In this document: positions 12,660 through 24,464 of the stretch, piece after piece
Numbering within the stretch: the first letter of the stretch is position 1
How the letters are laid out: every line of letters starts with the position of its first letter
Origin: Macrotrachela quadricornifera
Lineage: Eukaryota > Rotifera > Eurotatoria > Philodinida > Philodinidae
NCBI GenBank assembly: GCA_022393335.1
Contig: JAJEKB010021217.1
Span: 1 to 64,000, forward strand
Reading direction: 5' to 3'
Length of the DNA stretch: 64,000 bases
Notes under the pieces: model-generated
Seen by the model: the letters and a program-made list of their open reading frames with translations, nothing else
Database searches by the model: none
Told to the model about the DNA's origin: nothing
Made by a program: the position numbers and the translations under genes

Positions 12660-12858
12660 TATCTTGATAAAAAGCTGAAAGATACTGTTCAATCTGTGAA
12701 CAATCGAACTGGTGTAAGTCAACGTAAAATAGCAAGAGATGCTCATGTACATCACTCAACAATTTCACGTAATATTCGAAGAAGAACATCAATTCGTATC
12801 AGAAAACGTCGAATGGCTCGAATTCTACTGATTCAGCCACAGCACCAACAGATATAAA
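12660..12858 (+). mobile_element. Tc1/mariner transposase HTH relic
   Basis: One frame reads as about 65 residues with a helix-turn-helix pattern (SQRKIARDAHVHHSTISRN), followed by RRRTSIRIRKRR, the usual basic linker of Tc1/mariner-type transposases. No catalytic domain follows; the frame runs into poly(A)-rich sequence and stops. It differs from the two relics at 0.5 and 36 kb. Dead fragment. Confidence 0.5.
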
Positions 12859-13034
12859 ATTTCGAAAAAAAAACGTGAGTCAAAGATAATAATATGGTGA
12901 TAACTTCTGTCACTAAAACATTGAAAATTTTTATATATTCATTAATAATTATATAATTTCTCAATTATCTTATTTTATTCAAGGATATGTTAATATAAAT
13001 GATGAGACATTTCGCTAGTAATTTAACAAGAATT

Positions 13035-13919
13035 TTATTTTAATTTTTTTTGCAATGATACAATATTTACATGAAATAACCAACGAGGATCAAATAGAAA
13101 AAAATGCATAGCTAGCACACCTATTGTAAGATCAGTAAAATTAACAACAAGTAAAACTCCAATATGAAGAGCAAGAAAAACAAACCAATACCATTTACGA
13201 GTATGATAAAAAAGACCAAGAGGGAGAAAAGAAATTTCAGCAAAAAGTGATATCCAAGTAGATATTTGAAGAACAAGTGGATTTGTATTCAGTAAGTAAT
13301 GGCACATAGCATTATCACGCGATAAAGGAGATTGCAAGATGTGATGCAATGCACTACCATCGATCCAACTAGGTGATTGCAATTTATGTAAACCACTTAT
13401 TGTATAGCCTAAAGCATACAAAGTCCATCCTCCCCAATAAAGCCATGGAAACACATGTGGATTAAGTTCCAGTTCATTATGATTATTCTCGTTGTTTTTT
13501 ACTTTTGTAAATGTAATGAGAGTAAATGCTAAGAGCAAGAGACCAACGTAAGGAATACCAGGATTTAGAATAAGTACATTACGATTCAAGAGACAAGCCC
13601 ATCCATACCATAGTATCAGAGCAATGAAACGTGGTGCAATCAGACGTAAAGCAAATACAATTGACAAACATGTTAAGAAAATAAGAAAGAGACTCAAAAA
13701 TGTTGGAGAATAATCGATCCAATGAAGAATATTTGGAAAATAACCATAAGTTGGATTTAATTGTGGATTAGCAATCATACCAGCACGACCAAATAATTCC
13801 GTTGCATAAGGAATTAACTGTGCAAAATGAATTGCCAGGTAAGAACCAAATAAGAATTGAAAGATTTTGAATTGACGTACAGTATACCATTTTGTACAAG
13901 TTGTTGATGATGATGACAT
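13035..13919 (-). CDS. HTTM-like (DoxX / gamma-carboxylase-type) multi-pass membrane protein
   Basis: A single-exon gene of 294 codons, starting at the ATG at 13919, with about seven hydrophobic helices from residue 20 to 285. The segment GLHKLQSPSWIDGSAL (about residues 180-195) followed by a short amphipathic stretch matches the pattern I associate with the HTTM family (horizontally transferred transmembrane domain, related to vitamin-K gamma-carboxylase and DoxX-like proteins). That pattern is common in bacteria. It is transcribed away from the desaturase gene starting at 14128, with only about 208 bp between the two ATGs, which suggests a shared promoter. The function is unknown; many bacterial relatives are linked to redox or lipid enzymes. 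A bacterial origin is inferred from family distribution, not from composition. Confidence 0.75.
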   Translation of the reverse strand: MSSSSTTCTKWYTVRQFKIFQFLFGSYLAIHFAQLIPYATELFGRAGMIANPQLNPTYGYFPNILHWIDYSPTFLSLFLIFLTCLSIVFALRLIAPRFIALILWYGWACLLNRNVLILNPGIPYVGLLLLAFTLITFTKVKNNENNHNELELNPHVFPWLYWGGWTLYALGYTISGLHKLQSPSWIDGSALHHILQSPLSRDNAMCHYLLNTNPLVLQISTWISLFAEISFLPLGLFYHTRKWYWFVFLALHIGVLLVVNFTDLTIGVLAMHFFLFDPRWLFHVNIVSLQKKLK

Positions 13920-14127
13920 GTTTACAATGAATCAGGTGAAAAGCGAGATTGACAGGATTGTTATACGCAGAGAAGAAACGCGTATCTAATGATGTTATTA
14001 TGACGATGACTCATATGACAAACGTTATTGCCACGTATTCACTGTGAAGAAATGGAAAAAAACCTGCGCAAAACGTACAATGTGTCATAGCTGTTGTTTT
14101 TTTTTATTTTTGTAACCATGAAAAACT
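13920..14127. promoter_or_regulatory. Divergent promoter region between HTTM and desaturase genes
   Basis: About 208 bp separate the two start codons. The stretch is AT-rich with T-runs and must hold both 5' ends unless untranslated exons lie elsewhere. No clear TATA box was chosen. Confidence 0.45.
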
Positions 14128-15560
14128 ATGACGTTTATGCAAGATCAAAGTAATGAATTGCATCATTTATAGACACATTCTTTTCTTCTGAATCAGTCTT
14201 TTTTTTAACATATAAAATCTTTCCAATATTTGTATCTTATGCATTTTATGTGATTTGGCAAAGTAAAGAAAAAATGTTATTTGGATTATCCATTATAGTT
14301 TGTGGACTAGGATGCCTCATGATACTAGAAAGATTCTTTCCAGATCAACCTTTAGCATATGTACCAGGTTGGTGGAAACGTGTACTATTGATCAATGTCT
14401 GTCAATTAGTAATTGTTATCGTTGGTACTTATACTTGGGAGAGATGGTTACCTGATGCACATCTGTTTCAATTACGTAACTTCGTATCACCTATAATGGG
14501 TGGTATTATTGCTTATTTAATTAATACATGGATCTTTTATTGGTTTCATCGTGCACGACACAATGTTTATTTTCTATGGCTATGGTTTCATCAATTACAT
14601 CATAGTGCTCAACGAATCGAAGCAATAACATCTTTTTATAAAGCACCTCAAGAAATTTTTATTGATTCGATTATTATGACAATATTACTCTATCCACTGC
14701 TTGGTCTATCTCAAGAATCAAGTGTTTGGTTATCAGCTTTTTCGGCTTTTGCTGAATATTTTTATCATATGAATATCAAAACTCCTCAATGGATAGGTTA
14801 TTTCTTTCAACGTCCTGAAGCTCATCGAATTCATCATTTACGTAATAAGCGTGATCATAGTAAAAACTATGCTGATCTACCTATATGGGATATTCTTGGT
14901 GGTACATTTGAGAATCCACCTGAAATGAACAGAGCGACAGGCTTTACATTAGAATCAGAAAGCAGAGTAACAGAAATGATTTGTGGTCGCGATGTACTCT
15001 TGCCAAAGAAACAAAAAACCAGACATGCTTACAAACAACGATATACACTTGCTAGTATTGCAGCCGTATTATGGATTTTACTTGGTTTAGGTCAGTCTAT
15101 TGGTTATGTGTTCAACATGCCACAAGTGCGTGGTTTGAGTTTTGCTAGCGTAGCATCTCCTTTGCCATTAGTCTTTTCAGTGGCACCCAATGGAGTAGAA
15201 ACTTTCTCTACTAGCTATCGTCTACAAGTCTTTGAGCGACTAGATTACGTCTCAGATGATGATCATCTAGTACTTGATACTATTCTTACACCACAACTCT
15301 ACAGTACACTTAATGATAAACCTTATAATTTACGAAATGCATATGGTGTTCTCTTTTCACATGGACCATTTTTCCAAGATGAAAAGACTCTAGCTTTACG
15401 CAATCAAGTTTTGAAGCACAGTCTCTGTAACAATGGTCCCCTGGCACGTGCATTTCAGCTGTCGAACAACACAAGTCGTATCATAGTAAATATTCATTCT
15501 AATACAAAAACACAAAAATCACATCAAACAGACTGGACAATGCATGTATCATGTAAATAA
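14128..15560 (+). CDS. Sterol desaturase / fatty acid hydroxylase superfamily protein with extra C-terminal domain
   Basis: Model: exon 14128-14149, a 47-bp intron, exon 14197-15560; 461 residues. If the tiny first exon is wrong, the first in-frame ATG is 14274. The three histidine clusters of the diiron fatty-acid-hydroxylase family are present: HRARH at about 125-129, HQLHH at 139-143 and HRIHH at 217-221, set among four or so membrane helices. Such enzymes sit in the ER membrane and oxidise sterols, fatty acids or ether lipids using cytochrome b5 or similar donors. The substrate cannot be told here. After the catalytic domain (to about 250) comes another helix at about 292-312 and some 150 residues I do not recognise. 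The sequence around HQLHHS resembles bacterial members more than animal C4-methyl oxidases, so transfer from bacteria is plausible. AATAAA lies at 15564. Confidence 0.8.
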
Positions 15561-15746
15561 ACAAATAAATTTTTCTTGCTCTATCTCTCTTGAGAAATAG
15601 GATGTATCCAGATATATAGCTGTCAGTTACTATGTGATATTTTTATTAAGATGCAAGAAAATTTCATATTCAAAAGCATCTTTTAATAACTATGTCTTGT
15701 TTTTTTGAAATTGTATTTGTTATAAATAAAACGATTTTGTCATAAA

Positions 15747-16782
15747 CTATCGAAAATTTTGAATTGTTGGTTGTATGATATTCAATCGAGTAAATCCAAG
15801 TTTGATGGAGTCTCGTACATCAGGTAATCCAACGAGACAAACAAATGGACATAGAAGAGTAGCAATGTATCCAAAATAAATAAATAAACTGCCGGCTAAA
15901 TCGAGAGCAAATGAATTTGAACTTACAATAGGAATCACATAACCAATAACAGATGGAATCCAGGCAACAATATATAAGATAGGGACGACTACTAACTGAA
16001 AAACCATTTTACGATTACGTTGCCAAATTGCACGTTGACCTGTGCGACGTTTTTGAATAAGTACACGAACAATGAGCAGAACTGTTGCAATAGTGCCAAC
16101 AACAACAGGACTACATACATTACAAAACCAATCATATAAACCAAGATCAAACTATTTAGAAAAAAATAATACATTACTTAATCTATACAAAAGTTTTTGA
16201 ATAATATTCTTATACCTCAAATTGATAGCAGGCGCCACCACAAACAAATCCAGTATAATCAAAATCGGTTGCACATGGATAGATTACAATTAATCCAATG
16301 TACAGTAGAATGGGATAGATTACACAAACAAGTAATGGTCCATAATGAAGTAAAATCAAATGTCTGTTGAAAAAGACTCGATAAAAGACAAGAAAATATC
16401 GTTCAATACATCCATAAGCCATTAACATAAGACTAATAACATCGAGTGAATAATTGTATACAGGCCAAAAGAGACAAAATGTACGTGTTTGTACAGGTAC
16501 AAATTTTGTATGTAATGTAATCAATGCTAATGGTAAATCAGAGATCACCTACATTAAAAACGGATAAAAATATCTCTTTGTTCAAATCAAATTAAGATAA
16601 CTCACTTGAATTAAATTGGTTATTAATAAAATGAGAATAACATGATTATTAATTCGTGTACGAAGTTTCTTAGATCGAACAAAATTGTATAAGATGAAAA
16701 TTGAACATATAACTGAAGGAATCATTATTGTGATAAAAATCACAAAAAGGATCGACCAACCCAACACTTTATTAAACTCCAT
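15747..16782 (-). CDS. Rhodopsin-type GPCR, three exons
   Basis: Exons on the minus strand are 16606-16782, 16216-16548 and 15747-16151, with introns of 57 and 64 bp, all in phase 0; 304 residues. Seven hydrophobic helices can be placed at about 8-32, 44-66, 80-104, 122-144, 172-195, 215-238 and 250-273. GCIERYFL after helix 3 is the E/DRY-type motif. Cysteines before helix 3 (TFCLFW) and in the second extracellular loop (VCGGACY) could form the usual disulfide. Bdelloids carry very many orphan receptors of this kind; the ligand is unknown. The start codon at 16782 is the first ATG in the frame; an additional upstream exon cannot be excluded. Confidence 0.85.
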
Positions 16783-19700
16783 TTTAATACTTTTCTTTGC
16801 TGCGTCAGAAACACAAATGAATGCAAAAGTAACACTATAATCACTATTACGAAGATTATTCTATACAGTGACATGTCTTTCTCCTGTGGCACAAAGCTCA
16901 TGCAGTATTTGTTATAAATCAGATGCAAAGTAGCAAAAGTATATAATTATAAAATGAAGTATCATAATATGATGCTTTTTATTTTTACTTTTGTTCCATA
17001 GTGAGCTCGCTCTGTGAGCTGAACTAAATCCTATCTGCAGAGGGAAAGAAAAACTGCATTGTAATGAATGTATTCGAAAAAGAAAAAACAAACGGGAATG
17101 ACTGAATAATATTAAAGATAACATTCGTTCTTGAAAAACTGGATATGAAATGAAGAAGCACAAAACACTATGTGAATGAAAAGTAGAAAGAATGTCTCTA
17201 AAAGTGATGTATTGTAGAGGAAAAAGAGAAACGATAGCGAGGACACTCGTCGTCGCTAACATCCATGCTTCTATCAACCATAGACGATAGTTCATGTTAG
17301 TTTTAAGAATAATATGATCAGACATATGCTGCACATAGAACTTTTCACTCGATACCTTTGATCCTTTTTAATATAATTTATCAATAATTGTCTCTTCTTG
17401 CTAATACATACTGGATATATGCAAAATTGTTTTTATCAAAACAACCAATTAATTTTTTCAATGTTAAGTCCTCATAGATAATTGGAATCGAAAAAAATAC
17501 TATCCGCGATGTACTTTTGATTAAAATAATTAATTTATAAAAGTACTTCTATTTCCTTTGATGTTAAGCTGGCATAGCTTGTAAATGCGTGGGATATATC
17601 ATCTAAGAAATCAAAATATTATCCTTATTCAGTAGATTTCTATCAAGAATTCCATTATATTTATTAAAAGATGAATTATTTCTCTGAAAAATTTTTCTTA
17701 CAAAATTTTGTGAATCTATTTAGTGGTTCAATGATAAGTTACTCTTATCATATTTTTTTCCTTTTATTGTGTGAATATCTTGAAAGTGAAAGTGTGTGAT
17801 CGGTGATACGAAACCTATAAAAATAGTGATGTTGAATATAAAGGATGTCATGTAAGTTCTGATCTTCTCCTCAAATGTATTTTTTTCTTAAATCTTTCTG
17901 AATTTGATGACAGTGATATACTCAGTATTTATATACATATATAAAGAATATATGATCCGTTTCTCTCTAAGGATCTTAATCTTGAGAAACAACGAAATGT
18001 CTCAATAAAGTGTGAATTTTATAACAAATCTGATAAAATCCTTCATTGTTTTTGAAAGGATATCTACTTCTGACAAAAGTTAAAAGAATTTTAACAAGAA
18101 ACACGATCAATGACAAACCAAGATCGGGACCTTCTCTTACAATATCAACATTTCTGCAATTGAAAAAAAGGACTCCAATCAGAAATGTAACAACTTGGTC
18201 TAGACAAACTACATTTACTGCAGACTTGCTAAATCCAAATTTCAGAGAAAAAATCAAGAATTTATCAACAGAATTTTTTCTAAATCAGGAGAAAAATTGA
18301 GAGACATTTTTCAAAGTTGAAAGGTTAATGATAAGATTTTTACTAGAGAAAAGTCATCCTTGTGGTGAAATTATCACGTTTCTTCGTAATATATTAACTT
18401 CAATGGAAGATTTTGTTATCTTTATACAGTAACATCATCAGTTACACTATTTATAGTAAAAAATTTAATAATATTAACAACACGAAGTACTTCTGTTAGA
18501 TTATTTTTGCATTCTTATGAAATGTTGAAAACATGGAATCATAAGTATTTCTTTTGAATAAACATTCATAATGTTTAATAAGCTTTAATACTGGAAATGA
18601 AACAACAAATTACCATATCGTAGTAGTCTTTCGTCAAACAGAAACAGTATCATTTAATGATTATGATTTAGACTATACCCAGGTCAAGAGATCAGATAAT
18701 CTGATCAGTCTCAGTTTCATATATGAAAATATCTGATATTAGAACAAGGTCAGGTATTTTCGTAACTGATCATACGAAAAAAGGTACAAAGAATCGTAGT
18801 CTCTGATATTTTACATCAAGATTAAGAATAAGATCCATGTATGACCGACTCATAGAATCTTCTAAGTGGATATTAGATTCACATAATAAGATAATTACAG
18901 ATTTATTAACAAATGCTCATGAATACTATTGTTAGCTCTTCGTGCGTTCAATACAATCTAAGTTCACTTCACATTTAGCACAAAATCTTTTATTTCTAAG
19001 GCAATATTATCCATATAGAAATGTAAAAAGACATTAGTTCTATATAGTACATATAAAAAAATAGAAAAAACTACGCCTATATACTTCATATGGAAATATT
19101 AAAAAGCTATTCCTATACAATCAATATAGATATATGAAGACTGCAATATTTATATGGTGAAGATAGAAAAATGAGCAAAAGTATTTCTGTACGTTTAATA
19201 GTGAAAAATAAAATATATGCAAACATATGGTAGAAAACGAATAAAGTAGTATGTCATTGGAATTAGTGAAAAGAATAAATTGGTTATATATGAAAGTGAT
19301 AGAAATATTTTGTTAATCTCGATTGTTCTAGTGACGATATATGTTCGAGAAATCTTTTTGAGTGCTGTTAGTGCTGAAAGATACTTGTGTTTTGGAGAAG
19401 ACCAGCAGAAAATATTTATATATGAAGTTAGAATCTGTTTTGCTAATGAAAATGTCACAGAATATTACTCTGTTGAATAGAATTTTACTACAGATATATT
19501 TCTTTGATAATTAAAAAAATTTGATAATGAATTTCGTAAGAATACGAGATTAGATAATATCAGGTAAGATCTGCATTTATATCTTCCTTCATATTACTTT
19601 GTTTACGAATCTTATATAATCTGATAAAATCTGATACGAGTCATTAGTCACCTCGTGTATGTTTCTTATTATAAGAATCTTGTAAGATTTTCTGCTGGCA

Positions 19701-22384
19701 TCTTATTATCTAAATCTTATAAAATCTTTTAAAAAAGTAACTCATATGATAGTACTGGATCGTATAAGATGATCATACAAAAAATCTTGTAAGTGCAGGA
19801 ACCGGATCGGTTTCGACCGGGTTACGAAAAAAATTTTGATCACGGATCAGATCGGATTAGGATAAAAAGCTTTCAGCACAACTCCGACAGGATTAAAAAT
19901 GTGAAACATGATGGAGCTTCTTATGTTTCAAACGAAGCGATTTAGCAACATATAGATTCATTGTAAAACTGCCATATACTTTCATGTGCTGACACAATCT
20001 AATAACATATTATCTCTGTGTATCAGGATCTTTATGTTCTCTGATGGCTTCTGATCTCCGTGTGTCACGGTCTGAGAAGGAGGACAGGAAGAGTAGGACC
20101 AAATTTCTGAATTCTGTCATATTCAATGGGATTTGTTCGGCAAGATAGCTTTCCATACTATGATAACATAGATTGAAGATTACTACTTATTAGAAAGTGA
20201 AGTAACCTCTCTTTCTCTTCCAAGTTTTTTCATATACAATCATATTTTAGAGGTTCGCATATCTTTAAACCACATACAGAGAAATATAATCGTATGCGAA
20301 GAAATAGAAGGTAAAACGAAGTGCAGACGAGCTTCGTTTGTCTATAAAGGATCATATTTTTTCGCATATGATCATCGATTTATACAATGACATTACTGGG
20401 TGATATGAAACACCGTATTTCTCCAATTATGAGCGTATTTGCTTGGTATGGGTTAATATTGACAACGGCTTGATGATACTTGGAAGAAATCGGATATGAT
20501 GGAATGCAACAGTAACAAGCAGGGGTATCCAATAACCAAAAAGTAAAAGATCATACAATCTACTCAGTACAAGTAACGCGTTTTCGGTAGCACGCGGTCA
20601 AATGATTCCCACAAACCTGCTGTCTGGACACAGCTACAAGTAATGTATTAATTTATATTGAGAAACAGAAAAGTGAAATTGATTTGCAAAAAATGATCAA
20701 AATCACGGAAGAATTGCCGAAAATTGAAAAGGTGCAAGAAACACGTTCTCATATATGCAGCCATCCGAAAAAAGAAACTAAACGCAAAAAAGGATATTTA
20801 ATGAATTTTGATGGTTTCTATTTCTGTATATCTACTTAGTTAGACAGTAATATTATACTCAGATACTATGCAGATATAATATTTAGAATATCTTTCTAGT
20901 GTTTTTCAGTTTTCTAATGGATAAATAAGCAGCCACAGAAAAATCTCTGAAAAATTTGAAAGTTTTGTTTTTGTTTTTTTGTTTTAAGACATATCCAACC
21001 TATACTGATGACGTATGCGTTTTGTCGAATCTATAGTACCATAGTACTGGTGAGTTTTAGTTTTCTTCGAAAGCAAACTGTACGTCTCTTTCTCTTCTCT
21101 TTTTTTTCAACAACCCAGGTTATCTTTTTTTCTCTTTTTTTTACAAAGTGTTGGTGAGATACCAAATATTTTTTCAAATGATAAATCTTATCTTTCTCTA
21201 AAAGATGACGTAATTTGGTCAATAACTTCATAAAAGTTTGTTGTAGATACTACCGATTTATAGATAGTGGCCGAAGCTTCTGAACTAATCTTTAGAGAAT
21301 CTTAACATTAAATAGAACATATCTAAGCCTCTGTTACCTCCTCAATCTAAGACGATCCGAGCCTACTCAAGCTTTTTTATATGTTTTATTTAGGATAAGT
21401 CGAGCTTACTCAAGCCCATTCAGGCCTCGTGTCTCCACCACCTATGATTTTAACCAGCTGATGAGACTTTAAAATAAGTCAAAACCGGTCCTGATCTTTT
21501 AATTTTTATATGTACCTCGCCCTCAATAAAGACTATCTGCTGCCATGGAATAAAATTTGAATTAATATTGGAAGTTGAATTTTTTCAACTTTTTATTTAA
21601 TTTAAATTATCTTTTGATTTATGCCGATTAATGAAACCAACTGATGCGATTATCAAAATGAATCAAAACGCATCGTGGTGGATCTTTTTATTCAAACTCA
21701 CCCTTACCCTTGATGTCCATTTCGGAGTTAAATGGATACTCTCTCTCTCTCTTGAATTACCGTGTGAATAAATATCATCAAAAACATAGTCACTCGAAAC
21801 TGATCATGACTGCTTATTCTTATTGGGGCTTGTGCACAATCTTTCACTCCTATTCGGAAAAGTATTTAAAGAGCAGAAGAATGACCATCGTTGTTGAGTA
21901 TCGATCAGATCTGTAGGAGAAATGTCTCCCGAGAGAGATGCTGACTAATCAGATTGTAAAGATTGATTAAATTCCAACTAAAAGGCTAAGAACTCTTTTG
22001 GATGTAGTGTATTGCATCAGACTGCAACTCCAATGGAGTTGGAGTTGCAGTCAATGCCGGAATTATATCAGTAAAAAAGTCAAATATGCTTCCTTCTATA
22101 TAGTACATTATTCCTGCAATTATGTTACAGGTGACTAACTCTAGATCGTCGGTTAAATGATAATGGAATATAAAAATTCATCTCGTTATTCATGAAAAAT
22201 CATCAACTATATATAGGGCGAAACATCACCATTTTTAGGGAAAGTCCAATAGGTGATTGAGGTAAAACGATCAGGAAAATTGCACACATAAAAAGATATA
22301 ATACTGATAAAAGAGATATAACTTGAAAAAAGAAAAGATGAAACATATTTTATGTGAGCGAAAAGGAAAAATCCAAGTATATAT
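16783..22384. other. Long gene-free AT-rich stretch
   Basis: No gene I can support. Frames up to 140 codons occur near 16912-17334 (minus) but have low-complexity translations. At about 18046-18300 a plus frame contains NDKPRSGPS, reminiscent of the linker of a Tc1-like transposase, too weak to call. From 19550 to 19800 AATCTTATAAAATCTGATA-like words recur. At 19797-19880 there is a GC-richer patch with GGATCGG/CCGGATCGG words. Confidence 0.45.
22020..22052. repeat. Perfect short hairpin
   Basis: A 13-bp arm GACTGCAACTCCA is followed by a 7-base loop and its exact complement TGGAGTTGCAGTC. It stands alone in gene-free DNA and its role is unknown. Confidence 0.7.
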
Positions 22385-23290
22385 CTATATATATAAAGAA
22401 GAATGTTTGTCTGTTTATCTGTTCGCTATGCATTCAGTCCCTGTAAAAGCTATGATCACTAAACTTTCCACGATGCTTCTCTAGGTCCCAAAGAGGGTCG
22501 GCGTGGGGTTAGAATGGTTACTTGGGTGTGGGGTGTGATGGGGTGTTGGATGTGGGTGAAATCTCACCCAGATAGTCCTGTTATAGCGAACGTTACGAAA
22601 ATTTTTAGGGTACTTTTGTGAGTCTAGAGGTTGCTTTTAAGAGTACTTTGACCAGTAATAAGAGTAGGGTGAGGCAGTGTGGATGAAATTTCACCCAAGT
22701 TATATGAGGATGAAATTTGCGTCGATTTTCTAGAAAAATTAAGGAATTTGTTATGATTCTAGGATTAATAGTTTCGTATCGATAATTCTTTGGTCTAAAT
22801 GTGAAAATCGAAAGCTTCTAATAGGTTATAAGAGAAAAATGTATATGAGTGTTTCCTTGATTGACAACGATGGTGTATTCATTTGTTTTTTACGACTCAT
22901 AAAAACAACGTATTTATTCTTTTTCTTGGCGCACAACGTTAACGTATCCATATATATAGAGAAAAATATTTGTCTATTCGCTGTGTATTCAGTCTCTGTG
23001 ATAGCTAGCGTCACAAAACTTTATACACTACTTCCTTAGCTCTTAAGGAAAGTCGATGTGGGATTGGAACCATCAAACAGGGTGCGCCGAAAGGGCTGGG
23101 TGAAATTTCATCTTGATCAATACAGATGGAGATTCTGATGAGTCTGTTCGCTATGTATTTGGTCATCGTGAGAGATAGCATCACGGAACTATCCGCATCA
23201 GTTCCTTGAATGCTAAGGAAAGTCGGGAGAGTGATTGGAGGTGAGAAAGGGAGGCGTGTGTGAAACTTCATCCAAGCCGCAAGAGACCGT
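22385..23290. repeat. Three diverged copies of a Helentron/Helitron-like end sequence
   Basis: A motif of about 110 bp occurs near 22390-22500, 22945-23060 and 23130-23245. Each has an AT run, a phrase like TGTCTGTTTATCTGTTCGCT and then CTATGTATTCAGTC, ATAGC.TCAC, a GCTAAGGAAAGTCGG-like stretch and a GGGTGAAATTTCA-like stretch. TATATAAAGAAGAATGTTTG followed by TGTC/TGTT words is how many animal Helentron and Helitron ends look; I rely on memory for that comparison. No transposase or helicase is present, so these would be non-autonomous. Confidence 0.45.
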
Positions 23291-23361
23291 GATCTTACTC
23301 ACTTTCTAATCAAATGACGCAGTTCAATGCAAATTTGAGAGTGAGAATGTCAGCTTGAGTC

Positions 23362-23705
23362 CGATGAGAAGAGTCCTGTTGAAGATGTCTGATGCACAGC
23401 GAGAAAAGCTCTGTGAAAGATACCCCATGCACGGCGAGAAAAGCTCTGTAGCAGAGGTTCCAGGTATGGTGAAAAAAGTCCTGTGGAAGAAGTATCACGC
23501 ACGGCGAGAATAGTCCAATGACGAACATCTAGCGCATAGTAGGAACAATCCTATTAAAGATGCGTGACTCATGCCTGTAAAAGTCCTGTCCAAGAGGTTT
23601 CAGATGTGACGCGAAAAGTTCTGTTGCAAATAGCTCACCCACAGCGGGGAACAGTCCTTTAGAAGACGTGTTATTTGCAGCAGAAAAAGTCGGATGGAAG
23701 ATGTG
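23362..23705. repeat. Degenerate tandem repeat, 35-bp period, about 10 units
   Basis: Units beginning GCGAGAAAAGCTCTG or GTGAAAAAAGTCCTG recur every 35 bp (units near 23398, 23433, 23468, 23503, 23538), with later ones drifting to 34-37 bp. A TATATATATATATATATAT run lies just after, at about 23747-23765. Long open frames on the minus strand across this block come from the repeat and were not called. Confidence 0.7.
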
Positions 23706-24391
23706 AAAATTTAACCATATTCTCTTTTCATCGGGTACCTCCGCTAGTATATATATATATATATATGATTTACAGAAAGGGAAAAAACAAACATATATGA
23801 GCTGATAGGGGAATGAAAGAAAAGAAGGAAAATAACAGATGATCATATATGTGAAACAATAGCAAACGAATATTGTATTTGTTCGCTTACACATTACTAG
23901 ACAGTCATCAGAAAAAACAATGAATTTTATGATAATGAAAACTGTACAATTTCCATTGGTTTACTGATTCATCTCGTGATAATTTACTTTGAACACAAGA
24001 GTGACCACGATGTCATCAAACTACGCAAAAAATGTCGGAGTTTTTCGAAGTCCGAGTCGAAGTTTAGAATATTTTTTCACAGATTTGGAATTGAAATTGG
24101 AGCTGGAAAAAACAATTGCTTGGAGTCAGAGTTGGAATAAAAAATCTTCACAATGCAGTTCACTCTTCGGGTGAGATAAAAATGTTGACATACCTTTTGT
24201 CATTATCGATGTTATTTCTCAACATCACTGGGTTTTTCCAAGTGGAGTCAATGATTCATCCAATGCGTATAAATAAGAAATGCTATGTTCTCATCGAGCT
24301 TCATACATCGGCCACTTAAAGACTGATGTAATACTGTAGAATTACTCATTATTTACTCTTTTTTTGAGAAAAAAAACTTTTCGCTCGAGTC
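23706..24391. other. Gene-free stretch upstream of RdRP
   Basis: Apart from the TA dinucleotide run there are only short frames. Words like TTGGAATTGAAATTGGAGCTG at 24080-24105 look like a decayed simple repeat. The proximal part probably holds the RdRP promoter. Confidence 0.45.
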
Positions 24392-24400
24392 TATAAAAAG
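24392..24400 (+). promoter_or_regulatory. TATA-box-like element of the RdRP gene
   Basis: TATAAAAAG lies 65-73 bp upstream of the chosen RdRP start codon at 24465, a plausible TATA position for a short 5' UTR. It supports the chosen start but is only a sequence match. Confidence 0.45.
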
Positions 24401-24464
24401 GTGAATAAAGATTTTTGAGACATCACAACAACATTTATTTGATCTTAAGAGATTGACTCTCAAT

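Noticed and set aside
16912..17334. 140-codon minus frame with hydrophobic stretches near the GPCR
   Set aside because: AT-rich hydrophobic translation without motifs; it does not extend the GPCR in frame and has no GPCR helix 1 features.
18046..18300. Possible Tc1 transposase fragment (NDKPRSGPS)
   Set aside because: Only one short motif resembles the linker, with no HTH before it and no catalytic motif after; may be chance.
23362..23705. CRISPR-like array
   Set aside because: Units drift along their whole length and there is no repeat/spacer alternation; it is a eukaryotic minisatellite.
23011..23894. Three adjoining minus-strand open frames
   Set aside because: They run over the Helentron-like repeats and the 35-bp minisatellite; open frames result from repeat periodicity.
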